Positions 27,401-39,400 of a stretch of 64,000 bases of DNA are shown one piece after another (position 1 is the stretch's first letter; each line of letters opens with the position of its first letter). The DNA is from Mycteria americana. Lineage: Eukaryota; Chordata; Aves; Ciconiiformes; Ciconiidae. The stretch spans positions 27,896,001 through 27,960,000 of the forward strand of contig NC_134368.1 of the NCBI RefSeq assembly GCF_035582795.1, read 5' to 3'. The notes below the pieces were generated by a model. It was not told where the DNA came from. It worked only from the letters and a program-made list of their open reading frames with translations, and did no database searches. The translations under genes were made by a program, and so were the position numbers.

Positions 27401-30400
27401 TACTGTAGTTCCATTCATTGTTTCTTCAAACTCTGCTGAGCTACTCTCCTCCTCTTCCTCTACCACTGAAGGAAACAAGACAGCGGTGAGTTTCTCATGG
27501 ATTAGTAAGGCAATAAAGACTAAGCTATCTTCAGTGCAAAGTTTCATTCTTCACTAAAGGCTAACAAAGTCTGGGAACAGTAAGAGTAAGAGTATTCCCT
27601 AGATCCTTTCCATAGCTGGTGATACCTCAGAGTGCTGTAGCATGTATATTTTTACAACTGAAGAGCCATACTCCCAAGCAAACTGCTGCCATCCTATTTT
27701 GGGCTAGAGCAGAGGGTGATACTTCCTCTCTTTGCAGCTGCTTCTCTTCTTTAACTGGTGCTGTGAAAAAACAATCACCTGTTTCTATTTGTTTTAACTA
27801 CCTTTTCAAACCAACAAAATCTGAAGTGGTTTCCCTGCATCCAAAATCCTGAGTGTAACACAGTGGTGTAAGCATATCTGAGATGAGAGACTGAATCCTG
27901 CCTCCCCACTTTTCCTCCTTTTCTCTCCCACCATCCCTCCTAGAAAGCAGCAAAACGAACGGAGGAACGTTCACTCGTCACTCTCTTTTGGCTTATATGG
28001 CACAAAATGTTTCACTTGATGCATCTAGCATCTAATTAAATAAGTGTTTGCCAGAGATCAGAGAATGACACCCCAGGTGAGATCAGTAGAATAAATGTGG
28101 GATTCCCAGACTTAATTTTCTCCTGCCTAAGGCACCCACACCAAAGAAGACATCTGCCTTTTTCCATTCAGCTCCAGGATTAGGAGTACTGTATCACCTG
28201 GTTCTCCTCTCGCCTTTCCTGCCCCCTGTTATCACTCATCCCTGTGCAGGGACATCAGCCATGGCCCTTTTTCCACATGACTATGTAGGGGTAACTTCCT
28301 GGATGGAGTTGCTTGTGCCGTGTTCAGGGCAGTGCCGGCACTCAGAAGTGAAGGATCTCATGCCATGGGTTACTGAAGCTCCACCAGTCAGGTATGACCC
28401 ACTCCAGTACCATTTTGGACGTAGTACTGGTGTTGCCATTTGAGAATGCCCACAGCATGTGAGTAATGCTCTGCCTCCTGGCAGAGTCGAGGAGCTGAGG
28501 TCCCTCACAAAGTTCTTCCAAGTCCAATGGGAGACTGTCTAGACTCTCAAAGTCATTCAAGGATTTCTGCCAAAAATGCGTGGTGGCAAGTTTTATTTCG
28601 TCATCCTGAACACCATCTCGTAATTGGTCAGTCCCGCACTTTTTTGTTTTGCACTCAATTTAATACAATTAGTTGATTGTTTTAGCTGAAGTCTTTGTTA
28701 AATCCAGAGTTAGCCTTACCAAGGTCAAATGATTCCACTGTATAATGTGAGATGTTCTTTATGGTAATAAGGTGTGTCAACACGATATATCTGGGGGCAG
28801 CCTGTGCTTTTCTCATGCGTGTGCTGATGCCGAATTCAAGGGAAGCTCCTTATTCCCTCCCCTCCTGTCTTCTAGAACACAACTGATTCAAACAGCTCTC
28901 CAGAGGAAGGCAAACAAAAAGAAGTTACAGGGCAGAAAAAGCTGCTCTGGGAGCAGGACAGTATGCCATCTCCAAAAAGCAAGGAAAATGAACTCTGGCA
29001 AGAAAAGAGAAGGTATGGATCAAGCCTAAGCATTTCTTGGCCCTGTGGAGCTTTGTATTCTGTAGAGTTCTGGGATGTCACATCTGGCCATGATTAATGC
29101 TGGAGCATCAGCATCTGGTGGCCTGGTGATAGGTATAATATATCCCGATCAATATTCACTTGCCGCAGGCTTACACTTATATGGCAATGTGCAGTGCTAG
29201 CTTTGCATATCAGAAGGCATGGCTTTGCTGAAAGGCTGTCACATCAACCAGACCAGAGCTTGGATAGCTCAGACATCTCTGTGTGGCAGTGCACTGTGTC
29301 TTATGTACAAGTTTCACAAGCTATTTGGAGGAATAAAGGAGCAGTAGCTATTTTCACTCAGAATCTGTGTGAGATTGCCTGGTTATCTCGGAAGTACTGT
29401 ACCCGAACTTGCCAGATGGTGTTCAAAGTCCTGGTCTTTTCCCAACTGCTAGTAACAGCTTTCACAAAGATGAGAAGCATCTGATGATGCTGAACGCTGG
29501 ATGGAGAACACTGAGAAAAGGTGTTTCTTTGGCAAAGAAGCCATTCTCCACAAATCCAGAATGATCTTTAGTGTGTGTAAGTGGCAGTATGTGAGGGAAG
29601 TCGGAAGACTTGGCATGTTTGGAGACTTGCTAATTCATGACAGTTTATCCTCATCATTTTGTCATTGCCGACACAATAACAAAAATCCTGTTGCAAAAAA
29701 TAGACTGATATTCAAAAGTCTGATTTTGCCATTATATTCTAGGTGGCATTTTTCCTGGCATTATTTTTACAATGTGACTTATTTTTATTGGCAGTGGAAA
29801 TAAAGTGCTCTCAGGACACCCAGAGACGGGTATCTTGAAAGGAGGTGAACAGGAGCACCAGGTGCCAGTGATGGAACGCAGCTCGCCTGCCAGGCTGAAT
29901 CTGCCATTGACGCAGGGTGAGAGTCAAGACTCTTCATACGCATGTATTCTTTTCAAAATAGAAATCTCACAGGTATATACAGTGGCTTGAAATCTAACTC
30001 AAGGAATTTTGGAAATAAACAGTACACATACCTTCAAAATTTTAATGTCTCAGATTCAAAAGTTATTTTCTGTTAGAAAAGATAAATACGTTAAGGTGAA
30101 ATTTAAAATCTTCTTGTTTTCATCAGAGATGAACATTTCAGCTGCAGGTAGGAATCTCATTTATAGGCCTGCATGTTCACAGTAGTAATTAAACACAGTT
30201 ATCTTCCATCTTTTACATAATCTTACATACATATAGGATTTATCTTGATACAGAGAGTATATTTCCAACACTTCTTTCGTGTTTTGATAGCTAATTAGAT
30301 TCTTTATGTCCATTTCAGTCCAGTAAAAATCACTACCTGGGATGTGTAACCATTTCAAGCCAACTCTAAAGTGACACGTGTCTCAATTTTGTCATTAGAA

Positions 30401-33400
30401 ATGTCTGATGACATTTAAAATTAATAGATTTTTTAGGCTCCCATAAATATTGATGGTTTTTGAATGAAGGAATTTCCCCAAAGCATACTGTCAACAGGGT
30501 CACCCTAAAAAAAAGGCAAATTCACTAGTCTGGCATCATTATCTAATGCAAGTGAACAGTGGAGAGTAAATAAGTAGGACTAAAGATTTTGAAATTGAGT
30601 TTTAGATTTTTGTTTTCAGTCTAAACGAGCTGGTTGGTGCACAACGGGGTAAGGCCCTCCCCAGCCTGTGAGCCACAAAATTCATCTGGAAGGATCCAGG
30701 TAGTGTGCTCTGTCTCAGAAATGGGATGGTCGGCTGCCTGGGCATCACAGATCGTTGCATATTGCTGGGAGGCTGTTATTGTCACTGAGCCTTGTGCAAC
30801 CATCTGAAACGCAGAAGGAAATTACAAGGGAAGAAATCTGTTTATCAGTAGGCTTATGGAGAGCAGTGACTACACCACCTTCTTCTTAACTCTTGCTATT
30901 GAGAAGTTTGGATCCCCAGGCACCACGGGAAGTTTCTGTCTCTCTGGTGCTTCCTTCCTTAGGACAGAAGTACTTTATTTTCCCAAGTGCTATTCGTGGA
31001 CAGCTGTTTGACCTCTCCCTCTCCCAGAAACAGATTCAGCAGCAGAGTAGGTCATGTGTATGTGAAGGTAATGCAAGGGGATGTTGTCCCACAGTGGTCT
31101 CCTGGTGTAGCAGAGCCTGTCTCTGACTTTCTGTGGGGTTTCTGAGAACTTATTTTTAAGTAACAATACATCTCGTGTCTCCTTTATGGTGTGCCCACAA
31201 ACTGTGCTGGTCGATAAGTATTGACAAAAGCATTTTATCACAAGTATTGAGATTTCCCCATCTCCTATTGTAGACGTCTCCTGGAGTCAGCAGTTGCTGA
31301 CAAAGCAGTCTCCACATCGTGCAGAGGACATTCGACAGAGACCATTCCTGGGCCAGAGTGTGGGACAACAGCCGAGCTCCACAGGAGAAATGAGGAGGTG
31401 AGAATGTAAAATAAAGATTATTGCAGAGGTTGAGAAGTCATGCTTACGCTGTTCTCCCTTATATTCCTATTCAGCATTCTTTATCGGTTAAGTTTCATGG
31501 GTAGTCCTGCAGTGTGCAGACACCTTTGATTCCTGGCTTTCCCACCAAGACTGCTAATGTTTATCCACTTCGTTTCTCATTACGGATACCCCAGTAACTA
31601 GTTTCACAAGGGAGGACACCTCCTGCTTGCCATTCTCTGTCTTCTTTCTCCTTAGGTCTTTAAACACTCATCTGCATAACTGTTCATGTGCTTCATTTGT
31701 TTTAAGTCCTTAAGACAAACATTTATAGCTAGTAACTAAAGCCACTTACTAGTGGTAGCCACCACCAAATATCAGGGTGGGAACGTCAGAAGTCTGCCTC
31801 TTTGAAGTTGGTATCTGAGAGCTTCATTCCCCAGCTTCTAAACACAAATTGGTTGCTGCTTTCTAGTTCTTTAAGGATTATAGCTTTTAAAAGAAGATAC
31901 ATAGAGATTAGTATTTTCTTTCTGCTATAAATTTGGTGAGGTTTTTTTCTTCTCTGTTGCTTTACCTTGTGTTTTGGAGTGAGCATTACTAAAAAGTAAC
32001 ACCAGATCATTCAGTAAACAAGGGATATGTTTACCTAATATTTGCAAAAAGTGTATCTCTGTAATGAGAAAGGAACATCTGTTTTCATTAGCATATATAT
32101 GAACACAGTCTTCTGCAAGATATGTTTTGTCTATGAAGCTTGTATCCAGTCAAAACTAACGTAGATTGAGTTTTGATTACCTATTCCTCATAACAAACTG
32201 CTAGTCTGTGTTTGAGCAAATCGTTATTTAATCTGTAAACAGCTTTAAGCAGTGAGAGGTTGAATCGATCCTATGATTTCTGATAACAAAAAACATCCAT
32301 GGTTTTTCTCACCAAATTCTTGCAAGGTAGAGTAGACACAAATAAGAATAAACCACTTCTCAGTGTTAGTAGCATCCTTTTTACTCAGTAAAGGGCACAG
32401 ACCCTCCATCAAGAACCCCACATCTGCTCTACCAGTGTGCTTCTGTGCACATCGCCTGGGGAACAGAGAGTACGAGGTGGTGTGCCTTGGCTTAACCCTC
32501 CTTCATCACGGTGTGAGCTATGTTGGGTTGATAGGTGGGTAGGAGTCTGCACATGGCTGATTACCTTGTGAGTTATCTGATTGAGCAATAGCAAGCAGAC
32601 CAAGACTCAGAACCAAAAAATGTGTGCTATTTTTCATTGTATCAAAATGGCAATGAACAGCAAATTTATACCTTGTTTTCCTTAGATACTATTTTCAGAG
32701 CTGGGAATCCTGAAATCCATCAGCTGGAATTTCTCAGTACAAAACCTCTGGTTTTAGTTGTTCTTCAGCGGTAGTAATGCGTTTTCTCTCCTGTATTTTA
32801 GGGCAGGCTGTCATGAGAACTTCCAATCTGGGCCATCATCTCCCTGCTCTCCTGCTGCTTCGAGTCAGTCACCCAACAGGTACAAAAGGTCAATAAGGAA
32901 TTTTGCAGACCGAATACATCTTGTAGTTGCTGGTGACCTGCCGCAGTGTAAATCCCATTAGTATTACGTGGATGCACTATGCATTCTTCTAAATGTTGCA
33001 ATTCATAACAGTCCACGGAATAAACACGTAGCTCCCTCTCCCGTCTTTCTTGCCTACTTCAGCAGTATTGTTATGTTGTCAAATAACACAGTTCAGAAAG
33101 CACCTGTAGGACTCTGCTTGATCATTGAAATTTCAATGAAATTGAAATGGGATAATATAAGCCGCAGTCAAAGTAAGCACTAAAGCGTGAGTTCAGAGCA
33201 CTTAAGCCAAAGGATGTTGTCTTCGCAGTGGATAGTCCCATGCTCAGGAGCAAGGTATGCTCTAGCTGTTGTCATCGACTGATGTTTCAACACTTGCTGA
33301 TTTAAAAAGAAATCTTTCCCTTAATTTCCAAACTTGAAACACATTTTGCTTTTTTGCTGTTTTTTAAATTTTTCTACATTTGTGCTAATCTCCTGGAGAT

Positions 33401-36400
33401 TTGATTCTCTCAGGCAATGAGCTGTGCAGCTTTCAGTGTGTACCAATTCTAAATAAATGTTAACTGTAGCCTGATAGAATCACTGATAATTTGGGGTGTA
33501 TTCAAATCAGTTGACTCATTAAATAGGGTCAAGTAATACAACACAGAAAACATAGCAAGTTTTTGTTCTATTTAAATAACATTTTTCTTCACGTTTGATA
33601 GATAAGCCCTCCTTCCGATGCCATTTGCATTGATGTGAAACTATTAGGAATTTTTTATGTGAACAATTTCTTCTGTTTTTTCTAATTGTAACTGCAGTTT
33701 TGGCGGGATTGCAGATCATTTTGTGCTACATGTAGCTAGTCATGATAGCTACTTCATATTATTTAGCAGCTACATCCTGATCTGACACCCTCTTCCAAGA
33801 TCTTTTCCTGAAATAAATCTTAGTTTTGGAAACAATGGATGGGATGTAATTTGTTGTTCCACTAAAAGATTAGAAAACTTCTTAAATAATTTCCCAAAGC
33901 ACTTTATTCTTTGATCCAACACTTTAACTTGTCCTTGTAATAACTCTGATAGTAGAGAAGAAGTGAAAACAAAGGCGGACTCAAGAATAACGCAGAGGGA
34001 TGTGAGCAGAAGGCTTAAGGTTGTAGGGGAGGAGAAGAAACCAGGGAAGTTATTCTAAAAGGAATAACAAGAATGAAGCAACAAGACAGTGATGTGCCTG
34101 AGCTGTCTGTGTACATGATGGGGTAAAGAACGATGGGCTCAGGAGTGACAGAGAGCAGATGGAAGCAAGAACAGTTTTCTGGTTGCGATGTGTCCTTCTG
34201 CTGCTTCTGTCTCTTTTTTTTTTTTTTAAATGGCTTTATCATGATGCAGTCCAGATCTGTCTCTGTTGGTGGCCTATTATGTTGTTGCACCAAAACCATA
34301 AAGCAAGATATTGTAAACTTGCTTATCTGTGTGCAATTTCATCAAACCATCTTTTCAAAACTCATGAAGTATCCCAAAGTTTCTCTCCTGGTTTCAGCCT
34401 TGGCTGAAAAAAGCATGGATGACGCATAATGACAAAGGATCCCTTTTGGTCTCAAGCTCATCTGTTGTGGTTTAGCCCCAGTCAGCAACTAAGCACCACA
34501 CAGCCGCTCACTCATCCTCCCCCCACCTCGGTGGGATGGGGGAGAGAATCGGAAGAGTAAAAGTGAGAAAACTCGTGGGTTGCTATAACAACAGTTTAAT
34601 AATTGAAATAAAATAAAATAAAAGTAATAATAATAAATTGTAATGAAAAGGAAAACGAGAGAGAGAGAGAGACAGAGAGAGGAACAAAACCCAAGAAAAA
34701 AAACCAAGTGATGCAACCGCTCACCACCTGCTGACCGATGCCCAGCCAGTCCCCAAGCAGCGATCGCTGCTCCCCAGCCAACTCCCCCCAGTTTATATAC
34801 TGAGCATGACATCATATGGTATGGAATAGCCCTTTGGGCAGTTTGGCTGTGCCCCCTCCCAGCTTCTTACGCACCTGGCAGAGCACGGGAAGCTGAAAAG
34901 TCCTTGACTGGGGTAAGCACTACCTAGCAACAACTAAAACATCAGTGTGTTGTCAACACTGTTTTCAGCACAAATCCAAAACATAGCCCCATACTAGCTA
35001 CTATAAAGAAAATTAACTCTATCCCGGCCAAAACCAGCACATCATCTCACTAGACAAACATCAGTTCTGGCAGGCTGGCAGACAGGTGAGAAGGGAAGAG
35101 CGTGAAACACATAGAAGTGTGCACCTGCACTGCCACTAAAACCATTATGAAAAAGGGTACCAGTTACTCCTGGGGCTCTGATCCCTCACCCAGCTGTCAT
35201 CAAACAGCTGATTTACTAGAAAGGTCTAGACAGGACTGAAGCTTAAGGAGAAAGTTGAAGTATTTTTGCATTGCAGATGGAGATCTGATTTCAGCTTTAC
35301 TCTAACTAGTTGGAGTACTAATAGGCATGTAGCTGCAGCAGCATGGACTAAAATTAGTTAGCAAGTGCCTGATGTCTGGTCTGTGCTACTGCAGTTTCGC
35401 TGCTACTGTTGACTTTGCCAGCTTATTTGGGTGTAAGAGCAGCATCCCTGTCTTCTAACTTGGAGTAAGCAAACCCATTTGCAAACAAATTGAAAAATTT
35501 CCAGGCTGAGAGTCTGACTCAGGTAATTTGTGTAAATATCTGCTTTGATTGCTGTGGCATTGACTGGGTCTAGGTAATCCACAGGCATGGTTCCCTGCCA
35601 TCTGGGTCTTTGTTAAGAGGCTTGCATCTCCCTTGATCTAGCACAGCAGACTGGCAGGGAAATGGATGTGAGCTGCTGTGCATTCAAGCATTTTAAGTCC
35701 TCTGCTTGCTTGTCTGCAAGGCAGACGTGCAGGCTGATCAGCAACATGGTTGAAGGGTCAATATGTATTTATGTGACACCCCCCAATGCTCCTTCCTCCC
35801 ATCCTGTCCCTCTCCATAAAACTTTGTAAACATTTGGCTACATTTTAGCATCAGTTGCCATTCTGTTTTCTTAAAGTCATGTTTGTCTTCTAGGTCTGTC
35901 AGTGGAAAGAAGCTTTGTTCTACCTGTGGGCTTCCTCTTGGAAAAGGAGCTGCCATGATTATTGAAACGCTTGGTCTTTATTTCCATATTCAGTGCTTCA
36001 GGGTATGTCTCTTGCTTTATTAAGAAAAATCTCAAGTCATGCACAGTGTGAGGAGAGAGTATATTGAGGGCTGTAGATGTGAAATTGAAAATGAGGGGAC
36101 GAAGCGATTCGCATGTTTATTATGTATGTTTGTGTGTGTGTTTGTAGACAAGTGGAAGTAATGCAGCTAATGTGTTATTTTGTTGTCAGACGTTAATTGG
36201 ACTAAAACCTGTGATTTAGCAAGCAAACTTAGCTTCCTCACTTACAGAGGGAAGCATCATATAATTTCCCAGTTGTACTCATTTGTTTTTAAATATAAAA
36301 TTAGTTACCTTGTGATTTTTTTTCAAAAATCCAGTCAGTCCTGAAACCATCTTTGATCTGACCTATGGTTGGAGAGCTTTGACTATGAATGGATGATGTC

Positions 36401-39400
36401 TTCAGCCTTTCACCAGAGCTCTCGACAGAAATACTCCACGACTGTTCTTGCGTGTCTGAAGACAGTGTTTTCCAGAGAACTCAGAAAGTGGCCACTTCCA
36501 TTATCTTTGACCCAATTGGTTTTAGACATTCATGAAGCCTTTTTTGGTTTTAGACATTTACCCAAACTAAACCTCTGGCCTCTCTAAGCTTTGTCCAGCA
36601 CAAATGGGCTGGCTCCAGAATGCAACGTCAAAATCAGATGTCCCTTAAAATCACTAGACTTCACTTCTGTCTGTATAAGTGGAGACTGCTGAAGTCCAGT
36701 CCTAAATACTGTTGGCTCTAAAATAAACCTTTCACTAATTTGCAGTGCTCCCTAGGCGTATGGGCTGGGTTCTGGGGCTTGTTTTTTTCTCACTGTTCCA
36801 AGAACTATTGAAACAAAAGTAAAAATTTGGGGACAGTTGTGACAGATAGTAGGGCATGGTCTCTCTTACTTTCTCTGTTCTTCAATTGACAGTGTGGCAT
36901 TTGCAAGGGACAGCTGGGAGACGCAGCAAGTGGGACGGATGTCAGGATTAGAAATGGTCTTCTTAACTGCAATGATTGTTACATCCGATCCAGAAGTAAG
37001 TACTAAATCCTGTCCAAAGGACAGTGAACTCTAACAATACTGTTGCCATGATTTTAACTGATGGCTTTTTCTCCTCCTGGAAGAAATGTGTTCTCCCTTA
37101 TGCCCAAATGGCTTTGCCACTCAAGTATAGCTTCGCCATGGGAAGGGGAGCCTTCCCATGCTATTTTAATCATCCTCTTATACCAAAAAAGATTTCCGAG
37201 CCCATCAAACCTTGCCCAGAGGATATCTGCTCAGCAATATTAGACTTAAAGGCTGTTTCTGCGCATAAATATAAACTCCTACACTGTGCATATACATTGC
37301 ATATCCTGAAGGCTTGGATCTGTCACATCACATGAGACAATGTAAATACCTCTACTAGGTCTAGGACCCTGGGCCTTGTTTGGAGAAGTTCCCATTTTTT
37401 ATGTCTCTAGGCCTCCATTTGCAGGCAAAATGGTAAAGGAAAATATTAGGAACATTCTGTAACTCATAATGAATCCTGGTGGTGGTATCCCCAGACATGT
37501 GCTAAAGTGTTGCTTGCTGCAAATTTTGAAGAATGAGCCAGACAATTGCATGTCAGCAAAAAACTTGATGCAGTTTTCTGCCTTAGAGCAGGTCACTTGA
37601 ATGTCCTCCCTACTCCTGCATTTCTGTGAATGATACCAAATTGCTAGAGCATTCCAGCTTCACCCTGATGTCACCAGTGATATGAGATGGGCTGTGCTCA
37701 TGCCGGCTTTCTACTTTGTGAAAAACAGTCAGACACAGAAAAAAACCATGGGAATAATCGTTGCCTTCCTGATACGTGTTACTGTTCAGTACATTCACTG
37801 CCTACAGTACTAACTGATAAGTGGAGATACAGAGTTCTTTTCGCTTACTATGTCCCTTCTTCTCTCTCAAAAGCAGTGGCTGTAGAAATCCAGGAGTAGG
37901 AAAGGTGCCTACCTACCTTTGCTAGCAGAAGAATAGGTATTTTTTTTCACTGTTTCAGGAGAGAGGTATTTCCCCATCGGCAGAGCTAGAGGGTGCTATT
38001 GTATAACCATTTGTTTGGTGATTTTTTTAAAAAATTCTGCTAAGAAATGTTAGCAACTTTTTATGATTATTTATTTAACCTGACGCATTTAGAAACAGCT
38101 TTTACCCTTCAGGCTTGATACTATAAACCTTCCTCATGTGGATGAGGTCCTGACCCTTAAATGCATGTTTGCACATCCATCTTTATTCAAAAAAGAGAGG
38201 AAGGTGATAAAAGTCATATTTTCCTTTTCTTCTTAATTCTTTTTGCTTAAATAAAAATTGAGGCCCCTTAATAATTATTTTTAATAACGAAATTATTTAT
38301 CAGCTTATACGCTGTAGAAATCACTCCCTCCATCATCATTTCTACAGCAGCGGTGCTAAAAAATGCAGTACAGAGCTGCGTACAGTGTTTTGTGCAGTAA
38401 GGTTTTGCATTTGTACATACCTAGCACAGTGGTAACCAGGTCCATGACAGAGGGAATAGGTTTTGAGGAAATGTATGGTTCCTGAAGAATAATAATGGCA
38501 AGGGTTTGTCTTTTTTCCTACAAATTGCCTCTCCCTACTGTGTCCCCTCCTCATGCAAGATCTCAAAATATGAATTAGTTGAATTTAAGTTACACTGGTT
38601 CGTGTTGATAGTTTCAAATGGACTGATTTTGATAAAACTGCAAATATGGTTAGTTGCTCATTTTTAACTAGAATTTGACAGACTCCACATCTGAAATGAA
38701 GAACAAACTGGTGCAACATTAGTGTTTTGCCTTTCAGTTCTGGGAAGTCTGATGCTAAATATAAAATCAGTTGCCTGACTGCACAGCTCGTGCCTTCCTG
38801 CCCCCACGGCTACATCTGAAAACCTGCACAGCAGTGCGCACAACTGACAGTCTCTGAGCAACCCAGAATTAATCAGTATTGTTTTGAGATGCTTCTGGAC
38901 ATCTCAGTGAAATATTTTGGCTGCCAGAAGCTTATTTGAAACTGTGGATGATTCTGTTTCAAAAGAAATTATCAAAAACCCTAAGAGAGAAAAGCATTAA
39001 AGCTTACCTAGTGGTCCAGGGTCCAAAATATTTCTATTTTTCAAATAAAAGTGAATGGGGTAGGTTATTTCTCTAGAACAAAACCTCACAAGGAAGGGAA
39101 CTTGGTATTCAGTGTCAAACACGGGGAAAAGTTACAGGTTTGTGAGTGCTGAAGTGAAAGGCAAGAAGTAAATTAATGAGATTCCTTGTATGGCCAAATA
39201 ACACAAGGGCTCTGTATTACCACGTAACACAAACCAGGCACAGCTAAAGATGACTCATCAGTCCTTTGCTTTACTATTTTGCCACTGCAGAGCCTAAAAG
39301 TAAATATACCCGCAAGTACTTTGGGAGTAAAATGAAATAAAAGTGCGTGCAGAATGCATTTGTCCGTATGGCATGGAAAATATATTTCCAGTGGAGTTAT

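Larger units (their letters stand above)
34458..35046 (-). mobile_element. Solo LTR of an avian endogenous retrovirus (ERVL-type) with 5-bp target duplication
   Basis: The element proper spans 34463-35041, begins TGTTGTGGTTTAGCC and ends ACCAGCACA (TG...CA). It is flanked by the direct duplication TCATC at 34458-34462 and 35042-35046. It matches from memory a common bird LTR: CAACTAAGCACCACACAGCC, CCGATGCCCAGCCAG, and the block with the sequence TTTATATACTG. Read on the minus strand, the last becomes a TATATAAA promoter box (34799-34792), so the LTR is transcriptionally oriented against LIMCH1. Only one LTR and no internal coding region are present, as after LTR-LTR recombination. It contains an (AAATA)n/(AAT)n tract and a (GA)n tract. 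Confidence 0.9.
32880..35893 (+). other. LIMCH1: LIMCH1 intron before the LIM domain; carries a solo LTR
   Basis: This 3-kb intron contains the solo LTR at 34463-35041 and a 14-bp palindrome ATTGAAATTTCAAT at 33124-33137. A short AG...GT interval at 33229-33254 was rejected because it has an in-frame stop. Confidence 0.7.

Noticed and set aside
33229..33254. 26-nt AG...GT interval as an extra LIMCH1 exon
   Set aside because: In the frame set by exon 15 it contains a TAG stop and does not preserve the phase.
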